Shown: positions 1-9,023 of the stretch, one piece after another
Layout: every line of letters begins with the position of its first letter
Numbering within the stretch: position 1 is the stretch's first letter
Translations under genes and position numbers: made by a program
Assembly: GCA_024195585.1 (NCBI GenBank)
Contig: SWBL01000002.1
Span: 310,001-374,000, forward strand
Origin: Aureobasidium sp. EXF-3400
Lineage: Eukaryota > Ascomycota > Dothideomycetes > Dothideales > Saccotheciaceae
Reading direction: 5' to 3'
Length of the DNA: 64,000 nucleotides
The notes under the pieces: model-generated
What the model was told of the DNA's origin: nothing
Database searches by the model: none
What the model saw: the letters and a program-made list of their open reading frames with translations, nothing else

Positions 1-602
1 AATAATCGTAACCTTCAGAGGTCGTTGTTCCATATCCACAGCCATGTTGTGTTGTTTGAATCAGTCGTTCGATGGGTTGTAAGTGGTCAACATCATCGGA
101 AAGCCTTCCATTATGTAGCAAATTAAATAGAGTCCGAACATGCCACAACGGACTTCGGCTTTGGGGTGCAACCGAAACGCGCGAAGGTGTACAAGTTCAT
201 GATGATCGACGAGTGGTGGGTCGGCCAGATTTGGGCTTCGGGAAGAAGCCACACCCGCTGTTCCGAAGTGGGGATGAAACCACTCTCTTACTCCGTACAC
301 CTTACGACAACATATATAATCTTAATCCCATATCGATACCTCGCTGTACTCATGTTTATCACGTCACAGGGAGAGCCTCACAATCAATTCTAACATATAG
401 ACACAATGGTTGGTCTGTAAGCTACCAGAATTCTGTCTTCGATATGAGCTTTGACCGGTAAGCTTATTCGTTGTGGTACTCTTGTACCAAGTCATATGGT
501 AGGCACCCAAGAACTCTTGTATCGTAGAGGTAGATGATCATGCGTATGAGTGCTATTGACCGAAGTCGATAGACATCGTGTATTCAGGATGCCAGCCTCA
601 CA
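1..602. other. Left-edge non-coding stretch
   Basis: I see no convincing gene here. Overlapping open frames exist on both strands, but they have no recognisable domain, good start context or splice pattern. It is probably downstream sequence of the minus-strand gene that follows plus regulatory sequence of whatever lies left of the window. Confidence 0.5.
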
Positions 603-2161
603 CTACCAAAACTCGCCAGGCCCCATTGGAACAATATATTCACCACAATGGTCTTCCAATTCCGCTTCCTTGAACTTTTCGATGGGTTCACTAACACCCC
701 TTTCGTCGACAGACCAATTGCCATGATGAACGTGGGCGTAAAAATTCTGCAATACTGCAAGCAGCGAGACGCCGTGTGTTTTGATGAATGGGTTGTCGCC
801 AATTTGATATAGCTCGTCATGTCTACCATCAATCGAGATACCATTTGCGGTTTGCGCCCAAGTATCCTCGCCTCCGATTGAAAAAGGCAGCAACAGACGT
901 ACGGCATCTGCAAATGGAACCAAGTCATCCCGCGTCCAGCCTTCGAGATAGAGGCCAGTGGGAACACTTGAATGTTGAGTGTATGGATAAGGGAAGAATT
1001 CAGCTGGCTGGCAGGTATCCTCGCCTATGAAGAGGAGAATGGGCATCTTACTCTGGATATCGGTGTCGGTTTGCGATGCTCTTACGCCTCCAAAGGGCTG
1101 GTTGGTGAATTCTTCTGATGTTGGCAGCCGGATGCCGGGTGCGATGAAGGCGAATCTAGGCCTACGAGCTTGTAGAAATAGCTGCCTTGGGAAGTCTTCA
1201 GTGATACCAGCAGTATCAAGCATCTCCTCATTCGCTAGACCATACTGAATTTTGTCATCTCCCGGAGGGGTTGGCATCTTTTGTTCAATCTCTCCGACAA
1301 AAAGCTCCCAGGTCTGTAGACATTGGTCCAACACTTCTCTGGTGTATGATTGGACGATCCAAGGTCCGAACGTCGCGTCCTTGTTCCTAGTAACTCCAGT
1401 ACTTGGATCTGCCAGCAGCGCATCTGGTCGGTCATACGTCGATATCCACTGTTGTCCTTGACCTTCGACATCCATCAAGTTAAAGTCGCCGGGTGCTTCG
1501 ACTTCATTGTGGATACAGACGACCTTCTCGCATTCGATCATGTCGATGTATACACTCAATACTGTCTCAAGTCTTTGCCATGGAACAGCCACATGCTCAG
1601 GGCTGAAGTCTGTATTCATAAAATTGATGACACATTCGTGGGTTTCTTGATTGTAGCTTCACAAAAATTAGTGATCAATGTCAGTACCCGATATGGGATA
1701 TCATACATCAAGCCTTGAGCATGCGAGCCCAGTCGATCATTTGGTGTATACAGTGTGAAGTACTGGCCCGGAAAGTCTTCAATACCTGCCCCGGGGCAAA
1801 AGAATTCAAGACCTCCACCCCCGTTCAAGCCCTCGAGGAGATAGAAAAATTTGTAGTCTCTCGGCATACATTCGTAAAGTGGCTCTGTGTCGGGTAGATC
1901 AGTGCCGTATGCCCTTTTGAGAAACTCGATCATTGATGGCTGCAGTCGGTCAGCGTAATCTTCCCATCCTTCCTCGTCTGCTTCCCAGCAAGTTGTCAAC
2001 GGCAACTCCTCAAGTGAGCGACCACTTGCCATCCAACCATGCTTCACAATGGCGTTGTGTAATGCAGCGCATCGCTCATAATCCAAATCTCCTTCGTCAC
2101 GAGCGGGATTGTCGTCGCTGACCAACTGATCTCGGACGTCGTCAAATACCGAGTAGTGCAT
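603..2161 (-). CDS. Conserved-looking hypothetical protein, two exons
   Basis: Exon 1 is 2161..1707 and exon 2 is 1656..603, with a 50-nt intron (1657..1706) that starts GTATGA, ends TGAAG and contains a CACTAAT branch-like site. The exons total 1509 nt, giving 502 residues. Without the intron the two halves lie in different frames and look like a frameshift; with it the protein reads smoothly through the junction (..GLIYNQETHECVINFMN..). The protein is acidic and mostly soluble, with no signal peptide or membrane segment. A Gly-rich turn (GLNGGGGLEFFCPG, about residues 112-125) is followed by mixed alpha/beta sequence, and the C-terminus contains HGVSLLAVLQNFYAHVHHGNW. The layout faintly recalls large uncharacterised fungal families near SMI1/KNR4-like proteins, but I cannot assign it. 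It stands alone, transcribed away from the Sen34-like gene at 2599-3126. Confidence 0.7.
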
Positions 2162-2598
2162 TGGTGGTGCTGATTGTGACTGAAATCAAGCAAGCAGGCT
2201 TCGCGGTATCCAGTTGACGATGTTAAGGAGATGAAGCGCGACAGGCTGAAGAGCGCAAATTGCGCCAAGCAATCATGCTAGTATCATAGATGAAACCAAT
2301 TCTGTAAAGTTGAAAGCGGACGAGTGGTCCTGATTGTTAAAGGGACTAATATTATGATTAAAACAATGTAGGGCTACAGAGACTCGGGTCTACTCTAGAG
2401 CCTAGGCAGGCGAGTGGCGATCTCTAACAACCATATCTGTCGGTTGTGTCTAATGAATGAAGCAAGGATAGGTTCTTATCAAGAACTTCTCGCAATGACT
2501 CTTTTCCTGAAGGCGGATCTTCGCTAACTGGATCTTGCGTCTGGTCAAGTGTGTGAATTGGAAATGATGCTTCATGAGATCTCATCAGAGCATTGGGC

Positions 2599-3126
2599 TC
2601 AAGAATAAGTTTGTCGCGAGGGCGGAGGTGGCGGACGCAGCATCGGTTGCGAAGCGGTTGGCCTCAACGAAGGCGGACCAGCATGGAGCCCAGCGACACT
2701 AGCAGTACGGCTTCCTGGCGCAGTGGACGGGACAGGCGACACACCAAGGCGGGAGCGAGGCTTTTTGGCTTTGTTCGACCTCCCACGAGACGCAAACATG
2801 TCTTCGGGAATGTCATTCCAATTGTCTTGTGTATTGTCGCTAGCTGTGGCGATCTTGGGCACGCCGTTCGGCGAAGCCGGCGCATTTGACGGTGACTTTG
2901 GCGGCTTGCTCTTGTCGTCGTGGATGATTTGGGCGGCGCCCTTGTTGACTAGTAACGCGACGTCCTCGGGTCTCATTTCGAGCGGGTTGTACTGTTCAAG
3001 TGCCTGAGATGCGCCTTCTATGCCGTGTGTTTGTTGAAGATGGGCGATGGTTTGGACATCGTAGACCATGAATCTACCGCTGGTCAAGGTGATGGGAAAC
3101 GGCTCGGCGGCGGTGTTGTTGGCCAT
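2599..3126 (-). CDS. Sen34 N-terminal-domain-like protein lacking the nuclease domain
   Basis: This 175-residue single-exon protein has an N-terminal half (about residues 8-75) resembling the N-terminal domain of tRNA-splicing endonuclease subunit Sen34: an EPFPI start, a GRFMVYDV strand, a HGIEG turn, and the run LEMRPEDVALLVNKGAAQII followed by HDD. The loop usually carrying the GTLP..QNVF segment is missing. Residues 85-175 are a low-complexity Pro/Ser/Arg tail ending in a polyproline run. Full Sen34 proteins are nearer 300 residues and end in a catalytic domain with Tyr-His-Lys. No such domain lies downstream on this strand in any frame, so the gene is either a truncated paralogue or an unrelated protein sharing the fold. 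The Sen34 link is from memory of the family pattern. The reading frame looks real; the function is uncertain. Confidence 0.5.
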   Translation of the reverse strand: MANNTAAEPFPITLTSGRFMVYDVQTIAHLQQTHGIEGASQALEQYNPLEMRPEDVALLVNKGAAQIIHDDKSKPPKSPSNAPASPNGVPKIATASDNTQDNWNDIPEDMFASRGRSNKAKKPRSRLGVSPVPSTAPGSRTASVAGLHAGPPSLRPTASQPMLRPPPPPSRQTYS

Positions 3127-3552
3127 GTTGATGTAATCCTGAGACTGTCGTCAAGGTCTATGCAAGCAATGTCAGCAATCGTGGAACATGCAAGGAACAC
3201 GTGGTATGTCATGGCAGTGAAGTCAAGTCTCGGGCGTGGGTTTTAGAGGAGCGTCGCATTGATGTTTGTCAATGGCTCCGAAGGGCTTCGGGGAATCTAA
3301 CAGGACGGTACTTGGGCGTTGATTTGGGCCATACCTTTGCAAAGAGAATAAATGGTGGGAGTGTTTGTTCAACCCATGATGATGCTTTCCTGAGAAGGAC
3401 AAAGCCAAATCATGGGAGAATGACGCCGTTTTGTTTGCCCGGACTTGTACGGACACGGCCTCCATCCTCGAGCTGATCGTTACAGCTGAACAACTGCCAG
3501 CGTATCCGTCTACAACCTTTGCTCTGGAGGACGTCTCTTTTGCACGCGCGAC
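3127..3552. other. Divergent promoter region
   Basis: This is the intergenic space between the divergently transcribed Sen34-like gene (start 3126) and the small membrane-protein gene (start 3553). I see no gene in it and no clear TATA element. Confidence 0.5.
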
Positions 3553-3866
3553 ATGAACATTCTCGTGCTGCTTTTCTTTGTGTTTTTCCTACCCCTTGTC
3601 GCGCTAATAGGTAGGCTATTCATACCCCAACTGTGATCAAGCTTCTCTAACATCATATAGTCTGGTTTGCTCTTTCGAGCTGCCTCGGTGACGATGTTCG
3701 AGCTCGAATAGGTGGAACTACCATCAACCCTCGGCACGGTGCCTATGGCAGGACCTACGCCCGTAATATCCCCTATCCTGGAGCCGCGGGGTCAGAGGCC
3801 ATCGAAATGGAAGACATGATGCAGCACGACAAGTGGGAACTTAACGACTCGGACGACGAGCCGTGA
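3553..3866 (+). CDS. Small membrane-anchored protein, spliced
   Basis: Exon 1 is 3553..3610 and exon 2 is 3661..3866, with a 50-nt intron (3611..3660) that begins GTAGGC, has a CTCTAAC branch site and ends ATATAG. The exons total 264 nt, giving 87 residues. The first ~28 residues are strongly hydrophobic (starting MNILVLLFFVFFLPLV) and run straight across the splice junction, so the intron interrupts one membrane segment. The rest is a soluble tail with a Tyr/Arg-rich stretch (HGAYGRTYARNIPYPG) and a very acidic end (DKWELNDSDDEP). It is probably a signal-anchored endomembrane protein with a C-terminal acidic tail, but I do not recognise the family. Its stop codon is only 18 nt from that of the convergent Elp4 gene. 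It is easily missed because neither exon makes a long open frame. Confidence 0.65.
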
Positions 3867-3884
3867 GAGTAACTGTTATACATG

Positions 3885-5137
3885 CTAAAACTCTATGTCG
3901 ACCTTCGTAGCCTTGCCTAGTGCACCTCCCTCAGCATTGCCTTGCTGAGCCTCGGTATCTCCTTCTGCTGGCGGCAGACTGAATGGCTTAATGACGAATC
4001 TTCGTCTGCTGACGGTAAAGGCCAAATCGTCACCAACACCGGCAGCTGCACCTCCTCCTCCACGCTCAGTCGTCACTGGAAGCTTGTGCAGCTTCAACAT
4101 TCCCTGTGGCTGCTCATCTGTTGCTCTTGCTCCACCGCTCTCTGCCAAACTATTGGCGGCATCCATCAGATGGGGGAAAGGCGTGAGCTCGAGCACACCG
4201 TCAGAGAGAGTTTCGGCCCAGCGGACAAGGGCTGTTGAACGATGATATAGCTCTAGTGGAAGCGTGATCATGGCGGTCAGACGGCCGGGATATTGTCGAA
4301 GCAGGGAGCGCAGCGAATGCAGGAATTGAAGCAAATTCTCTGGTGCACCGGCCGAAGGCGGATACAGGGCGGGCGATAGTAGGGAAGGTATCACTAGGCG
4401 ATGTATCGTGTGAGGTTGAGAGGTACTTAGTCGCTGGGCAACGTTCTGCAGAATAGCAGACAAGGGTGATTGAGGGGATATAGCGACATGGTTGATGTCA
4501 GCCTCGGCAGGTACAGAAAGACGCTTTGCAAGGTCAAAGGTGTGGCAGAAGGCGAGCGATTGTTGTTCTTCTTGCTGCTCAGATGGCTGGACAGGGGCGG
4601 GACCACGTTGGGGGACGACTGCGAAGCAGTCAGATAACTTTGTCCTATAGCGTCTATGTATCGTTCTTCACCTCTACTGCCTCGATCGGCGTCCACTTGG
4701 CCCAATCTCTCATATCTCCATGCAATCTTCATCTTCTTCTCGTCGCTCTTTGCTTGCTTTTGAGCTTCTGCAGCTTCGGCATCTCCCACTAAGCCAGGTA
4801 GATCCTTGATCCACTGCTCGCCAGCACCCACAAGGTGCACAGTGTGACTCTGAATGATGCCTTCGGCAGCATAGTATCGCAACAGAGCGCCAGCAAAGTC
4901 CGTAGTTCCACTCTCTTCGACAAGCAGCGATGAGCTGAGCGCTAGTCCTGCATGGCCGCCTAGTAAACTATCCAGCGAGTAGGCTCCTGTTGACGTTGTA
5001 GGCTGTCCAGTCAAGGGTGATGGCCGAATGCCTGAAGCCGTGGGTGCTGGGGCAGCATGCGTCTCCACTTGGCCATCTGCTGAAGAAGCTGCGATCGGGG
5101 ATCTTTGAACACCAATGTTGCGTTTGCGAAATGACAT
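3885..5137 (-). CDS. ELP4: Elongator complex subunit 4
   Basis: Elp4 is one of the RecA-fold subunits (Elp4-Elp5-Elp6 ring) of Elongator, which modifies wobble uridines in tRNA. Exon 1 is 5137..4672 and exon 2 is 4618..3885; the 53-nt intron (4619..4671) starts GTGAAG, has an ATCTGAC branch site and ends TTCGCAG. The exons total 1200 nt, giving 399 residues. Family signatures are clear: the start MSFRKRNIG, IRPSPLTGQPTTSTG, SLDSLLGGHAGLAL, VEESGTTDFAGALLRYYAAEG, KMKIAWRYERLG, and after the intron QQSLAFCHTFDLAKRL. The phase-1 junction gives RVVPQRGP and restores the frame. As is usual for Elp4, the ATP-binding motifs are degenerate. Length matches fungal homologues. The gene converges on the small membrane-protein gene with almost no space between stops. 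Confidence 0.93.
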
Positions 5138-6071
5138 GTTGGCTAGTGAATTGAACTGGTATGCATGACCTTCGTGAAAGACGCAACAGCGACTTCAACC
5201 TGAAGTTTTGCGCTCGGGCCGAAACCTGGAGCTTATCTCTTATCGCTCGGCCCCCTGAGCCGAAGGATCTGCTCATGGGTCACCACCACACATCCTTCTC
5301 CAACGCTACTGCATATCTACTGGGTCTACTGCCTCAACAACTGCAGCTTCATGTCTTGACATATTAATGTCTCGTCGCCAACATTCATCTCACACTTGAT
5401 TCGGAAATCTTTTTGCCACTCCTTGGACCTTGCGACCGGTGAAACCCTTTATGTCCGGAGGTATGATGGCAGTGGCTGAGTGCCTTCCTCTCTGGGAACG
5501 ACCTCGTTAAGCTTCTATTCAAGCGTACCAAGCCACATCCCCTCTACCGGAGTCCACTATCCACTGATGGCGCACAACTCTGCCACCTTGTCAGTGTTGC
5601 CGGCACTTTTCTCCACCACTGACACAAGTGGAGGCGATGCACCTGTATGCCCGAAGAATACGCAAGCCTCGGCGTCGCTAAGCTTTGACAGATGTGCGTG
5701 ACATCCCCTCCACGCCTCTTGGAAACCTAGGAACCCATCGTTGCAAGCTCGTTGCGCTGTCGTCGGTTTCGTTTTCAAGGTTTCTGCTCTCCTGGCCAAT
5801 CACCTTTTTGCAGTTTACAATCGAAACTCGTGGTCCCTGTCCGCCACCAGCGTGCCGAGGGACGATCTGGGGTGATCAACCATCAACAACACCTTTTCGT
5901 CCTGCTTCTCCGCTTCCGCATGGTAGGTCTGGGCTGAAAGCGTTGCACTCTATGGATGATCATCATGGTCGTCCACACTTTCCTCAGAAGGTCATCGTTG
6001 TTTCGGCCGCAAGTCATGTCCACTGTCTTTGACTTTGGTAAGATGCCTCGGTGCTTGCCTCTCTTGCAAGA
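5138..6071. other. Divergent intergenic region, Elp4 and peroxygenase promoters
   Basis: About 1 kb lies between two divergently transcribed genes. Several short open frames occur, but none shows domains, splice support or plausible protein composition. The peroxygenase TATA element lies at its right end. Confidence 0.5.
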
Positions 6072-6080
6072 TATATAAAG
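6072..6080 (+). promoter_or_regulatory. TATA box of the peroxygenase gene
   Basis: TATATAAAG lies 66 nt upstream of the chosen ATG at 6146, a suitable distance for a short fungal 5' leader. A clear TATA box fits an inducible secreted-enzyme gene. Confidence 0.6.
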
Positions 6081-6145
6081 GTCTGAGTAACACCTCCTGG
6101 ATGATCATCGCACCTTCCAAGACATTTCTTCCCTATACCACAAAA

Positions 6146-7390
6146 ATGAAGACTCTACAAATCACATCAGTCCTTGCTCTTGCTTATGCAGGCATGACTG
6201 CCGCCTATCCCAGCATCCTCGCCGAGCTCGAAGCTAAGAAAGCACCGAGTTTGAAGAAAAGACTCGGCGGTATCTTCGATGCCGCTTCCCAGAAGGTCGA
6301 TGTCTCCGGCGCTCATGCCTTCACTCCTCCTGGCCCTGGAGATCAACGCGGACCTTGCCCAGGTCTCAACGCTCTTAGCAATCACAATTACCTTCCTCAC
6401 AATGGTGTTGGCACCATCGATCAGTTCATCGAGTCTACAGGCAAAGTTTTCGGTATGGGAGTCGATTTGTCGACCATTCTTGCTGTCTACGGAGCTGCGA
6501 TCGATGGCAACCTTGTGTCCTGGAGCATTGGTGGCCCCACACCGAATGTACCTTCCATCAATCTTCTTGGTCAGCCTCAAGGTATCAGCGGCTCTCACAA
6601 CAAGTACGAGGGTGATGCATCTCCTACTAGAGGCGATCTGTACGTTGACGGCCAAGACTATCTCTTGAAGATGAAGAACTTCCAGGCCCTCTACGACGCC
6701 GGCAAGGCAGACGATAACTACGACCTCCAGCTGTTGACTGACAGGAGAGCTGCCCGCTTCCAGGAGAATATTCAAGGCAATCCCTACTTCTTCAACGCCC
6801 CCTTCTCTGGTGTAGTCGCTCAACCCGCAGCGTGGAGCTTCATCTACCGTTTCATGGGCAACAAGTCTGCCGAATATCCTGCCGGCAAGCTGAACGGCGA
6901 GGTGCTCAAGTCTTTCTACGCCATCACCGGTGATGACGGTAACTTCAAGTACACCCCTGGTTATGAGCGTATCCCTGAAAACTGGTACACTCGTAACCAG
7001 CTTGACCCTTACGACGTTTTGTTCCTTAACCAGGACACGACCTTCCAACTGCTCCAGCACCTCGAGTTCGCCAGCATTGGTGGTAACACCGGTACACCCA
7101 ACAGCTTCGTTGGTGTCGATCCCGAGGAACTGACTGACGGTGTTTTCAATGCGCAAACTCTGCTCCAAGGCAACAACCTCATGTGTTACGGCCTGCAGCT
7201 CGCCGTCCAGGAGCTTCCGGACCTGCTCTCTGGTCTCGTTACCAACCTCGCTGCTGCAGTCAACCAAGTCAGCTCCGCCTTCGGCAATGCAACTGAGAGC
7301 CTTGGATGCCCTGAGCTCACCAAGATCAACCAAGATCAGTTCCAGAAGTACCCCGGTTACACTAAGCTGAAGGCTGATGGCACATACTAA
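6146..7390 (+). CDS. Secreted heme-thiolate peroxygenase (UPO/chloroperoxidase family)
   Basis: This is a single-exon protein of 414 residues. An upstream in-frame ATG at 6029 exists, but 6146 is preferred because it begins a good signal peptide (about residues 1-20, ending GMTAA) and lies 66 nt after a TATA box. The heme-thiolate cysteine is in the PCP motif at about residues 70-72 (GPCPGLNALSNHNYLPHNG). The acid-base EGD motif is at about 155-157 (HNKYEGDASP), the variant typical of long unspecific peroxygenases rather than the EHD of chloroperoxidase. A KKR dibasic site near residues 37-39 could be a Kex2-type pro-region cleavage point. Such enzymes use H2O2 to oxygenate aromatic and aliphatic substrates outside the cell. 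The substrate here is unknown. The next gene is a ruined secreted glycosidase. Confidence 0.92.
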   Translation: MKTLQITSVLALAYAGMTAAYPSILAELEAKKAPSLKKRLGGIFDAASQKVDVSGAHAFTPPGPGDQRGPCPGLNALSNHNYLPHNGVGTIDQFIESTGKVFGMGVDLSTILAVYGAAIDGNLVSWSIGGPTPNVPSINLLGQPQGISGSHNKYEGDASPTRGDLYVDGQDYLLKMKNFQALYDAGKADDNYDLQLLTDRRAARFQENIQGNPYFFNAPFSGVVAQPAAWSFIYRFMGNKSAEYPAGKLNGEVLKSFYAITGDDGNFKYTPGYERIPENWYTRNQLDPYDVLFLNQDTTFQLLQHLEFASIGGNTGTPNSFVGVDPEELTDGVFNAQTLLQGNNLMCYGLQLAVQELPDLLSGLVTNLAAAVNQVSSAFGNATESLGCPELTKINQDQFQKYPGYTKLKADGTY

Positions 7391-8288
7391 AGCTGGATGT
7401 GCGAAAGATAAAAATGAACAAGTTATGACTTTATGATCTTTAAGTAGTTGAGAATATCAAACACTACCTTCTATACTTCAACCTGATTTGTCCCTGTTCT
7501 CAGCGTATTGTGTTTTTGCCGATGTGCTCGTGATATGCTCCATTGGGGACGATCTTCGGCGACGTTTGTACTGCATATCGAACATCTTATTTGTAGTGGT
7601 GATGAACTTGTCGATAGTCCCAACACCATTATGAGGAAGGTAGTTCTGTTGCTAAGGGCGATACGACCTAGATAAGAACCGAAAGAGTTCCTACTGCCAA
7701 GAGGAGTGAAGACGTGAGCGCTACAGACATCGACCTTCTGGGTACGACATCGAAGACACTACTTCTTGAGCGAACACCAGTCCCCATCGGTGCCAAACGC
7801 TCTGCAGTCAAGCCTTCGAGCATTCAAAAGTTCGTTGCTCCAAAATGTGATGCTGCATCGCTCGCTTCTAACGCCCGGGCGAGTACGGGCAAGTCGTATC
7901 CCTTGACCTCGTGTATGGAAAGAAGCCATGCAGCCATCACTATATATGTCTTGTTTCAGACTTGTTTCGAGCCTTGTAGCTCTTCGTATTCTCCATATTC
8001 TCCATCAATCATGAAGCATCTCTTGGTGCTAGACCTTGTCGGCCACCGTCTAGACTGGAGTAAGTAGGCGACACAGGGTGCTATTCATGGATCATCCCTT
8101 CGTTCTTGGTGATCAGCAATGGCAAAATGTACATACTTTTTGCTTCGACTTTATCCGCACCCGGTAAGGTAGTAGTCTCTACAGAATGAGTGTTTTGGAA
8201 ACGGAGTGTGCTGCAAGCCCCTCTCGAGCTCTTGCAAGCGATGTGACGCTAAACTTGAAGAATCGCGACTTCGTTCTACACTCGCAAG
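7391..8288. other. Intergenic region between peroxygenase and GH43 relic
   Basis: Nearly 1 kb between two same-strand genes. It contains only short, featureless open frames (for example near 7714-8067) and I see no gene. It presumably holds the peroxygenase 3' end and the former glycosidase promoter. Confidence 0.5.
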
Positions 8289-8295
8289 TATAAAG
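8289..8295 (+). promoter_or_regulatory. TATA box upstream of GH43 relic
   Basis: TATAAAG lies 80 nt before the GH43 relic's ATG at 8369. The promoter core is still intact although the gene body is deleted, so the locus may still be transcribed. Confidence 0.45.
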
Positions 8296-8368
8296 AGCAC
8301 CGCTTCGATCACTTACATCTTGGGTTCCACCTTGAACAGAGAGTGATACTCATCAACTTTGGCCAACG

Positions 8369-8798
8369 ATGAAATTCTCATCTGTCCTTGCGGCCTTGTC
8401 TGCCATCGGCAGCACACTGGCACAACAAACCTACACCAATCCTGTATTATGGTACGATCTCGCCGACATCGATGTCTTCCGAAAGGGCAATCAGTACTAC
8501 TACTCAGCCTCCACCATGTCTTTCTCTCCTGGCGCCCCCATCCTCAGATCTGGAGACCTTGTCAATTGGGAATTCATCGGACACTCTGTTCCCAGACTGG
8601 ACTTTCACGATACAGCATATGATTTGGCTGATGGCAAGCAAGCCTATGTGAGAGGTATTTGGGCTTCGTCCGTATACGATGAACACGACTTATTTCTTCT
8701 TTATTGGGTATAGGTTTGGTATTTTCAATTTTGCGGAGAGTGCTTTGGGGGGCCAAGTTACGGTTAAGTCGTTTGAGTTGGCTCTGGGGTCGAAGTAG
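8369..8798 (+). pseudogene. GH43 glycosidase relic with internal deletion
   Basis: The first ~105 codons encode a signal peptide (MKFSSVLAALSAIGSTLA) and the start of a GH43 five-bladed-propeller domain: TYTNPVLWYDLADIDVFRKG (with the position of the usual general-base Asp), YYYSASTMSFSPGAP, GDLVNWEFIGHSVPRLDF and YVRGIWASSV. The frame then stops at 8711-8713. In the next frame, from about 8691 to a stop at 8796-8798, is FFIGYRFGIFNFAESALGG followed by QVTVKSFEL, which resembles the far C-terminal beta-sandwich of fungal GH43 beta-xylosidase/arabinosidase enzymes. The middle (about 350-400 residues in the family, including the other catalytic acids) is gone. It is best read as one gene that lost its centre by deletion with a frame change. 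The intact 114-residue frame cannot be an active enzyme. The C-terminal match is from memory of the family. Confidence 0.8.
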
Positions 8799-9023
8799 GG
8801 AGATGAGAGTGTGTAGTGCTGCATATAAGAAATTGAGAGACAGAATTCGATGGTTTCATTTGAAGAGAGAAGTCTTCTGTTCCAAGAAATGTACTATTCT
8901 TTCAGAGGAGACGCTTGTTAATTGAAGTCTGCATGGAACGTTCGAACGGCATTGCTTGCGTGAGATGTGATGTATGTTTGTACAGTCTACAGATATCGTA
9001 CAATCTGACAGGTTCTATAATGG

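Noticed and set aside
1616..1619. Overlapping ATGA suggesting translational coupling or a frameshift
   Set aside because: A normal 50-nt intron explains the frame change better, and start-stop coupling is unlikely in a fungal nuclear gene.
6167..7333. 388-residue minus-strand frame opposite the peroxygenase
   Set aside because: It is the antisense shadow of a well-supported gene with third-position C/G bias; its translation has no domain.
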